Of a stretch of DNA of 64,000 bases, positions 58,688 to 64,000 are shown piece after piece (position 1 is the first letter of the stretch; each line of letters starts with the position of its first letter). The stretch is from the NCBI RefSeq assembly GCF_004564355.1, contig NZ_CP038266.1, positions 3,410,001-3,474,000 of the forward strand, given 5' to 3'. A program made the position numbers and the translations under genes. The stretch comes from Microbacterium wangchenii. GTDB taxonomy: Bacteria > Actinomycetota > Actinomycetes > Actinomycetales > Microbacteriaceae. The notes beneath the pieces were generated by a model that was not told the DNA's origin, made no database searches, and saw only the letters and a list, made by a program, of their open reading frames with translations.

Positions 58688-59634
58688 GACTGCTCCCCCC
58701 GGCGACGCAGTGCGAACGCCTGTATGACGCCGATGATGACGATGATCGCGAAGAAGACGTACGAGATGGCGGCGGAGTACCCGAAGCGGTAGCCGACGAA
58801 GCCCGCCTCGTAGATGTACTGGACGATCGAGCGGGTCGTGTCGCTCGCGATGCCGCCGAGCATCTGGTACGCCTGGTCGAAGAGCTTCAGCGAGGCCAGG
58901 ATCTGCAGGATGACGATGAGCACCGTCACCTGACCGAGCTGCGGAAGGGTGATCGACCACAACTGCCGCCACGGCCCTGCGCCGTCGAGGGACGCCGCCT
59001 CGTACTGCTGCTCGGGGATGTTCTGCAGCGCTGCGAGGTAGAGCAGGAAGTTGAAGCCCACCGTCCACCACACCGTGGCGATCACGATCGCGTACATGTT
59101 GGTGTCGGGACTCTGCAGCCAGGCGAGCGGCTCGAGCCCGAAGGACTCCAGAATCCGGTTGGCGGCGCCGATCTGCGGGTTGAAGATCCACACCCAGATC
59201 TGCGAGATCACGGTCGAGGCCAGCAGATACGGCAGGAAGAACGACAGCCGCCACAGCCACTGACCGGGAAGGCCGCGGTGCACGAGGAGCGCCATGACCA
59301 GCGCGACCAGCACGAGCGGCACGGTGGAGAGGATCGTGAACCACGCGGTGTTACCCAAAGAGCGCCACATGACCGGATCGGTGAGCGCCTCGGCGTAGTT
59401 CGCGAATCCCACGAACGCTCCCCCGGCGCCGGTGAGGGACTGGTTGGTGAAGCTCAGATACAGCCCGTGCAGAAGCGGCCACACCAGGAACAGGAGGAAA
59501 GCGAGGAGAAAGGGCGCGAGGAAGCCCCACGCCGCGGCCGCCTTCCGTCGCTCCCCCGCATGGCGCCGGGTGCCGGCGGCGGCGCGCCCGGTCACCACGG
59601 TCGTGGTCGTGGGGGCGGATGCGGTGGCGGTCAT
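58684..59634 (-). CDS. ABC sugar importer permease, MalF type
   Basis: A 316-residue permease, with an N-terminal cytoplasmic segment and about six helices from residue 35 onward (GFLAPFLLAFLLFLVWPLLHG). The EAA loop is YEAASLDGAGPWRQLWSITLP. ATG 59634 overlaps the stop of the binding-protein gene, and its stop overlaps the MalG-type gene. It forms the transport channel with that protein. Confidence 0.92.
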   Translation of the reverse strand: MTATASAPTTTTVVTGRAAAGTRRHAGERRKAAAAWGFLAPFLLAFLLFLVWPLLHGLYLSFTNQSLTGAGGAFVGFANYAEALTDPVMWRSLGNTAWFTILSTVPLVLVALVMALLVHRGLPGQWLWRLSFFLPYLLASTVISQIWVWIFNPQIGAANRILESFGLEPLAWLQSPDTNMYAIVIATVWWTVGFNFLLYLAALQNIPEQQYEAASLDGAGPWRQLWSITLPQLGQVTVLIVILQILASLKLFDQAYQMLGGIASDTTRSIVQYIYEAGFVGYRFGYSAAISYVFFAIIVIIGVIQAFALRRRGEQS

Positions 59635-60962
59635 GCCGTGCCCCCTTCCGGGTTGGCCGGATTGGGCGTTCTCAGCTGCGAGTCCAGCCGGGAGCGGAAC
59701 CGCGCGATCGCCGCGGAGGGGTCGTCCCCGCCGAGCAGCACGTTCTGCACCGCCGAGCCGAACTCGGCCTGGAAGCGCGACCCCGAACCGGTGAACCACG
59801 CCGGCGGGTCGTAGCGCACGTACTCGGCGGCCTCGGCGTAGTGGGCCTGCGGAAGCAGGTCGGCGTAGTCGGGCGCCTCGGTGACGGGCAGGTACGCCGG
59901 GATGTGCCCGGCCCCGGCCCAGTCGAACGAGCCTTTGAGGATGTCGGCGACGAACCGGTAGACGAGGTCGCGGGTCTGCGGGTCGGGGGCGTTCTGGTGG
60001 GGCAGGGTGAACGCGTGCGAATCGGCATAGACGCTCGGGGTGCCGAAGAGGCTGGGGATGATCGTGGCATCCAGCGGCAGATCCTGCTCCTGCATCGAGC
60101 GCAGCTCCCACACGCCGGTGAGGAACAGTCCGCTCCGACCGGTCGCGAATTCGGCGATCGCGGACTGGTAGTCGTTCTCCCGCGCGGCGATCTCGCCGTC
60201 CAGGAGCTGCTGCATGAACGTCAGGGACGCGACCGCCACGTCGTCGTCCATGTCGGCGCTGCCCCCTTCGGGCAGCCCGATCTCCATCCCGTGCTGGGTG
60301 TAGAAGGTGTAGAAGAGGCGCCACATCTGGGCGCCGTCGCCGAGGTACCCGTACGACAGGCCGTGGCCCTCCGATTCCACCGCCACAGCGCGGGCGAGTT
60401 CGAGGAACTCCTCCGGCGATGACACCGGACGCAGGCGCCCGTCGCCGTCCAAGACGCCGGCGCGCTCGCAGATCTCGGTGTTGTACATCAGGATGAACGG
60501 GTGCGCGTCCAGCGCCAGGCTGTAGAGGTCGTCGCCGACGAAGCCCTTCTCCCAGATCGCCGCGGGGAACGTGTTCTTCTCGACCCCCAGTTCGGCGAGC
60601 CGGCCCACATCCCACGGGTCCAGGAGGCCACCGGGGGCGTACCCCACCACGCGCGACGCGTGCATGACCGACAGGTCCGGCGCCCGCCCGCCGGCGGCCG
60701 CCATCGCGAGCTTGGTGTAATACGGCTCACCCCACGACAGCACCGTCGGGCGCACGAGGTAGGAGCTCTGCCCCGCGTTGGCGGTGTCGATCAGCCCCGA
60801 CATCGTGACGCCGTCGGCACCGCTGAGCAGATGCCAGAACTCCAGTGGGCGCGCGCCGGGCGTGACCGCACCGGGGGTGCATGCCGCCAGCGCTGCCGTT
60901 CCCGCCAGCGCCGTCGCCAGTCCGAGGAACTGCCTTCTGCTGAAGGCGGAAGGTGCCGTCAT
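59631..60962 (-). CDS. ABC sugar importer, solute-binding lipoprotein
   Basis: A 443-residue family 1 binding protein. The N-terminus has a twin-arginine-type signal (SRRQFLGLATALAGTAALAAC) with the lipid-anchored Cys at about residue 29, so it may be exported folded by Tat. LEFWHLLSGADG begins the mature domain. ATG 60962 has AAGGAGT upstream. It is the first gene of the GH51 operon, and a LacI-type palindrome lies 45 bp upstream of it. Confidence 0.92.
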   Translation of the reverse strand: MTAPSAFSRRQFLGLATALAGTAALAACTPGAVTPGARPLEFWHLLSGADGVTMSGLIDTANAGQSSYLVRPTVLSWGEPYYTKLAMAAAGGRAPDLSVMHASRVVGYAPGGLLDPWDVGRLAELGVEKNTFPAAIWEKGFVGDDLYSLALDAHPFILMYNTEICERAGVLDGDGRLRPVSSPEEFLELARAVAVESEGHGLSYGYLGDGAQMWRLFYTFYTQHGMEIGLPEGGSADMDDDVAVASLTFMQQLLDGEIAARENDYQSAIAEFATGRSGLFLTGVWELRSMQEQDLPLDATIIPSLFGTPSVYADSHAFTLPHQNAPDPQTRDLVYRFVADILKGSFDWAGAGHIPAYLPVTEAPDYADLLPQAHYAEAAEYVRYDPPAWFTGSGSRFQAEFGSAVQNVLLGGDDPSAAIARFRSRLDSQLRTPNPANPEGGTA

Positions 60963-61006
60963 CGCCACTCCTTCGTGACCCGTCCAGGGGAGGATGGACA
61001 GCATCC

Positions 61007-61020
61007 TTACATCGATGTAA
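61007..61020. promoter_or_regulatory. Perfect LacI-type operator TTACATCGATGTAA
   Basis: A perfect 14-bp palindrome with the central CG of LacI-family sites, 45 bp upstream of the binding-protein gene and 35 bp beyond the lacI stop. Read leftward, TTGCCC about 14 bp before it and TAAGGA overlapping its end could be -35 and -10 boxes, so the operator would sit within the promoter spacer. Confidence 0.7.
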
Positions 61021-61054
61021 CGGCGGGGCAAGTGCTTTCGCGGAACACCGGCAC

Positions 61055-62089
61055 TCAGCCGGCCGGCGGGATGCGGGTCGCGGTGCTCTCCCTCTCCACG
61101 ACGTGGTGCGGGATGGTGACCGCCTGCGGCGCCTGCCCGGGCCGGTCGATCCGCTCGACGAGGAGGCGCAGCGACTCGTGCGCGAAGAGGCGCCGATCGA
61201 AGCCCACCGTCGTCAGGGACGGAGTCGTGAACCGCGCGACTTCGATGTCGTCGAAACCGGCCACCAGCACGTCGTCGGGCACCCGCAGCCCGGCTTCGGC
61301 GAGTTCGCGGATGGCGCCGACGGCCAGGGAGTCGGTGAACGCGAGGATCGCATCGATCTGCACGCCGCGCGTGCGCAGTTCACGGACCGCCGCGGCACCC
61401 GTCGCCATGCTCCACGGCAGAAGGTTCACCTCGCGGGCGGGGTCCGGGTCCAGCCCCGATTCGATCAGCGCGTCGCGGAACCCGGCCAGCCGCAGACGAC
61501 TGGTCGCCGTGGCGTGCTCGGGCCGGTCGTCGCCACCGATCGCGGCGATGCGCCGGGCACCGCGGGCGATCAGGTGCAGCGCCGCATCCTTCGCCGCCCG
61601 GCGGCTGTCGATGAGCACGCGATCCGTCCGGTGCTGCTCCACCTCGCCGATCAGGACGACCGGCGGCAGGTCGTCGGCGCGGTCGATCACACTGTCCTCG
61701 AGCCGGATCGGATTCAGGATGAGGCCGTCCACGAGGTGCGCGCGTGCGCGGGTGAGCAGATCGCGCTCGCGCTGCGGACGGTCGGCGGTCTCCTCGATCT
61801 GCACCGCGAAGCCGCGCCCGTGCGCCGCCTCGACGAGGAAGTGCAGGAGGTCGGCCGAGTACGCCGTCGCCAGGTCGGGGAGCGCGACCGCGATGACCCC
61901 GGAGCGCCCGCTGCGCAGACCTCGCGCGCTCAGGTTGGGCACGAAATCCAGGGCGGTCATGGCCTGCTCGACGCGCGCCCGGGTGTCGGGACGGACGTGG
62001 ACGGCCCCCGTGAGCACGTTCGACACGGTCTTGGGCGACACGCGGGCAAGTGCCGCGACGTCTTTGACCGTCGCGCGGGCCGTTCGCAT
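61055..62089 (-). CDS. LacI family transcriptional regulator of the GH51 operon
   Basis: A 344-residue LacI-type repressor. The HTH begins TVKDVAALARVSPKTVSNVL at residue 7, the hinge is FVPNLSARGLRSGRS, and the sugar domain ends TIPHHVVERESTA. It is placed immediately upstream of, and in the same direction as, the arabinofuranosidase importer operon, with the palindrome TTACATCGATGTAA between them. I infer that it represses that operon until an arabinose-type sugar binds. ATG 62089 is chosen because the HTH starts seven residues later; the ribosome-binding site is weak. Confidence 0.93.
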   Translation of the reverse strand: MRTARATVKDVAALARVSPKTVSNVLTGAVHVRPDTRARVEQAMTALDFVPNLSARGLRSGRSGVIAVALPDLATAYSADLLHFLVEAAHGRGFAVQIEETADRPQRERDLLTRARAHLVDGLILNPIRLEDSVIDRADDLPPVVLIGEVEQHRTDRVLIDSRRAAKDAALHLIARGARRIAAIGGDDRPEHATATSRLRLAGFRDALIESGLDPDPAREVNLLPWSMATGAAAVRELRTRGVQIDAILAFTDSLAVGAIRELAEAGLRVPDDVLVAGFDDIEVARFTTPSLTTVGFDRRLFAHESLRLLVERIDRPGQAPQAVTIPHHVVERESTATRIPPAG

Positions 62090-62161
62090 GTGCTCAGGAT
62101 AGGGCGACGGCACGACCGCGCCGGACGGGCCGGCATCCCCCGCGTCCTCTAGGCTGGCGCC

Positions 62162-62845
62162 GTGAACGCGGGGGCGCCGAACGGTGGGGGCGATCAGCCG
62201 TCCGCTCCTGCCCGCGGGCGGGGGCTGCGCTGGATACGCGCAGCGACCGACCGCGTCCCCACCACGTGGTTCGCCGGTCTCGCCACGGCGCTCTTCCTCG
62301 CCGGCACCGCGGCTTTCGGCGGCCTGTCGACGGTGGCGGCCGAGCCGGTCCGGGAGCTGTCCGCCGGCCAGGAGCACATCAACGACCAGCTCGCCCTTTC
62401 GGTGCAACGCGCGGTGCTCGTCGACGACCTCCCCGAAGTCGGCGTGGAGGCCGGGGCCGGGGAGCGGGTGCTCGCGCTGATCGCCACGGTCGAGAACCGC
62501 TGGACGCACCCCCTCCCCACCACCGGGGATACGAGCGTGACCCAGGCCGTGCGCATCTCCGGCGTCGGCGACACCCGCCCCGACGCCGTGGCACGCTACG
62601 ACGACGCGACGCACTCTCCGTGGCTGCAGCCGCGCGTGCCCGCGGAGGTCGTGATGGCGTGGACCGTGGATGCCGGCGCCTTCGAGGCGGGCGACACCCT
62701 CTCCGTCGAGCTGCACGACACCCGGCTGTCCGTCGGACGGCTCGTGACCGCCGGCGAGGCGTGGGTCGATCCGGTCCTGGCCGCGCGTGTCTCGGTGAGC
62801 ATCACCGACGTCGGCGCAGGCGCGTCCACGGAGGAACCGCGATGA
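62162..62845 (+). CDS. Uncharacterised single-pass membrane protein
   Basis: A 227-residue protein with a cytoplasmic N-terminus, one membrane helix at about residues 38-58 (FAGLATALFLAGTAAFGG), and an exported beta-rich domain (VLALIATVENRWTHPLP, VVMAWTVDAGAFEAGDTLSVELHDTR). I do not recognise the family. GTG 62162 is the start, and its stop overlaps the next gene (ATGA). It and the next two genes encode proteins with similar layout, so they probably form one envelope-associated complex. Confidence 0.7.
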   Translation: MNAGAPNGGGDQPSAPARGRGLRWIRAATDRVPTTWFAGLATALFLAGTAAFGGLSTVAAEPVRELSAGQEHINDQLALSVQRAVLVDDLPEVGVEAGAGERVLALIATVENRWTHPLPTTGDTSVTQAVRISGVGDTRPDAVARYDDATHSPWLQPRVPAEVVMAWTVDAGAFEAGDTLSVELHDTRLSVGRLVTAGEAWVDPVLAARVSVSITDVGAGASTEEPR

Positions 62846-63387
62846 GACGCTGGCTGGCATGGCCGATGGGCGCCGCCTTGCTCTTCGGGGCGTGGCTGGT
62901 GACGCTGGCGACACCCACCGCGGACGCCGACGAGGCTCCCTTCGTGGTGCCCGCCGCCCTGGGCGAGGAAGCGCGGGGGCGCTCCATCACGGTCACGGTG
63001 ACGGATGTGCGCCTGGCAGAACATGTGAGCGCCGGCGCGTGGGCCGGCGAAGGCGTATGGCTCGTGGTCGACCTCGACGCGGCCGCCGCGAGGGAGGAGG
63101 ACCGCACGGCCCTGGGTGGGGCCAGCCTCGCGATCGGCGAGCGCACCTACCGCGCCAGTGAACGGCCGCCCTCGTTCTTCCAGCAGCCGCTGCTGGTCGG
63201 CATCCCCCGCGAAGGGAGCCTCGCGTTCGAACTGCCGCCGGATGCCGTGCACGAGCAGGCGGTCCTCCGCCTGTCCGGGGATTGGGAGACCCGGCTGGAC
63301 TCGCTCATCGAGCTGCCCCTCGATCTGGCCGACCTCGACCCCGTCGACAGCGTGGAGCTGACGGAGACCGGGTGGGCGCGACCGTGA
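62842..63387 (+). CDS. Uncharacterised exported or membrane-anchored protein
   Basis: A 181-residue protein with an N-terminal hydrophobic segment (about residues 8-25) that could be a signal peptide or anchor, followed by a beta-rich domain (SITVTVTDVRLAEHVSAG, VWLVVDLDA, GIPREGSLAFELPPDA). The pattern resembles Telokin/DUF4352-like domains, but I cannot assign it. Start and stop both overlap neighbours by four bases, indicating tight co-expression with the flanking genes. Confidence 0.68.
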   Translation: MRRWLAWPMGAALLFGAWLVTLATPTADADEAPFVVPAALGEEARGRSITVTVTDVRLAEHVSAGAWAGEGVWLVVDLDAAAAREEDRTALGGASLAIGERTYRASERPPSFFQQPLLVGIPREGSLAFELPPDAVHEQAVLRLSGDWETRLDSLIELPLDLADLDPVDSVELTETGWARP

Positions 63388-63911
63388 GCAGCCGATGGTT
63401 TCGCCGCAACGCCTTCGCACTCGTGGCGGTCGCCGTGCTCGTCCCCGCCACGGCGGTGGTCATCGGCGGGAACGAGTGGTGGTCGATGTTCGGCCGCGAC
63501 CGCGTCTTCGCCGTCACCGTCGATCAGGACGCGCCGGTCGACTTCGGCGGCGCGAGCTACGGCCCGGCGACAGCATCCGTCGTTCCTGCCGGTGACACGC
63601 GCGATCTCCCCGACGGGACGAAGGTCGTGACCGTCGAGGTGCCCGTGCGCACGGGCGAAGGGCCGGCGACCTGCGGCTCCCCCATGCTCAGGGAGCTGAG
63701 CGGGGCCGGCCGGCAGTGGGATGCGGCGGGCGGGCTCTCCGGCATCCCCTACGACGAGCGTCCGGCGTCATGCGCGCCCGATCGCACCGGCGCCTACACC
63801 GTCGTCGTCCCGTTCCTCGTCCCCGACGACGTCTCGGGCCCGCTCGGCCTCGACCTCACGATCGTGCACGAGCTGCCGCGCTTCCTCCGACTCGTCGTCG
63901 ACGTGCCCTGA
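63384..63911 (+). CDS. Uncharacterised membrane-anchored exported protein
   Basis: A 175-residue protein with a membrane helix at about residues 10-28 (FALVAVAVLVPATAVVIGG) and an exported domain with two cysteines (ATCGSPMLREL and PASCAPDR) that may form a disulfide. GTG 63384 overlaps the previous stop (GTGA). The family is not recognised. It is the third gene of the small envelope operon. Confidence 0.68.
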   Translation: MSSRWFRRNAFALVAVAVLVPATAVVIGGNEWWSMFGRDRVFAVTVDQDAPVDFGGASYGPATASVVPAGDTRDLPDGTKVVTVEVPVRTGEGPATCGSPMLRELSGAGRQWDAAGGLSGIPYDERPASCAPDRTGAYTVVVPFLVPDDVSGPLGLDLTIVHELPRFLRLVVDVP

Positions 63912-64000
63912 TGCCACCACCGGTGCGCCGATCAGCGCCCCCACGGTGGCGTCGTACGCGCTGGCGACCAGCACGGTGCGGAGCGGATCGGTGATCGCCA
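63912..64000. other. Window edge; possible 3' end of a leftward gene
   Basis: No complete gene lies here. Read leftward, the last 89 bp translate without stops as a plausible protein-like stretch (ITDPLRTVLVASAYDATVG) that could be the C-terminus of a gene beginning outside the window. That frame then runs on into sequence antisense to the third membrane-protein gene, so the call is weak. Confidence 0.2.

Noticed and set aside
63768..63974. Leftward gene ending at 63768
   Set aside because: Only the part beyond 63911 looks protein-like; the rest is antisense to a gene with a membrane helix and coupled start, so it is not reported as a CDS.
1..64000. tRNA, rRNA, riboswitch, prophage or insertion-sequence genes
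   Set aside because: I looked through all intergenic gaps and found no cloverleaf, conserved RNA motif, integrase or transposase that I could support.

Overview
The window is 64 kb of very GC-rich bacterial chromosome. Translation initiation overlaps of the ATGA/GTGA type are common, LacI and IclR regulators are abundant, two sugar ABC importers lack their own ATPase, proline dehydrogenase and P5C dehydrogenase are fused, and a DDAH-rocD pair is present. Together these suggest a soil or plant-associated actinobacterium, most likely Microbacteriaceae (Microbacterium-like). This assignment is an inference from gene content and style. No rRNA, tRNA, CRISPR array, insertion sequence or prophage was seen.

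Layout. (1) 1-10271 is a sugar or polyol island: a ManA-like isomerase, two LacI regulators, a P-loop kinase fused to a HAD phosphatase, an SDR, a mannitol-dehydrogenase-family enzyme, a DUF4432 epimerase-like protein, a DhnA-type aldolase and a Gfo/Idh/MocA oxidoreductase. Three copies and one variant of the 12-bp palindrome GACAACGTTGTC sit at its promoters and outline one LacI regulon. (2) 10496-24051 holds two glycosidase genes facing an eleven-gene operon: importer, XRE-cupin regulator, dehydrogenase, lactonase-like amidohydrolase, PLP enzyme, M20 deacylase, RidA, FAH-family hydrolase (frameshifted) and SDR. I read it as a candidate oxidative, non-phosphorylative route for an N-acetyl amino sugar, possibly a 6-deoxy sugar such as N-acetylfucosamine. 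(3) 24106-27613 is the conserved transglutaminase / alpha-E / circularly permuted ATP-grasp triad. (4) 27679-33004 holds an MFS exporter divergent from an IlvD/Edd dehydratase and an FAD oxidoreductase, then an IclR regulator. (5) 33064-45922 contains two divergent operons. One has a UGSC-family protein, its partner, a two-subunit aconitase X and a TauABC-like importer. The other has an alcohol dehydrogenase, MaoC, SDR, acyl-CoA ligase, amidohydrolase and acyl-CoA dehydrogenase. A shared 15-bp motif precedes both the importer and the divergent promoter, suggesting common IclR control. (6) 45930-52864 carries a second IclR regulator and the arginine/ornithine/proline genes ddaH-like, rocD and putA. 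(7) 53073-62089 has a membrane transglutaminase, a thioesterase, and a GH51 arabinofuranosidase operon with its ABC importer and LacI regulator, which has a perfect TTACATCGATGTAA operator. (8) 62162-63911 is an operon of three uncharacterised membrane-anchored exported proteins.

Many gaps between genes carry long near-perfect inverted repeats, often with 25-27-nt arms around a 10-14-nt loop. Two of them (27.7 kb and 46.8 kb) are copies of one family and show a compensatory base change in the stem. Two others (6.8 and 7.0 kb) are diverged copies of another family. These elements, the amino-sugar operon and the UGSC/aconitase X operon are the most interesting parts of the window.
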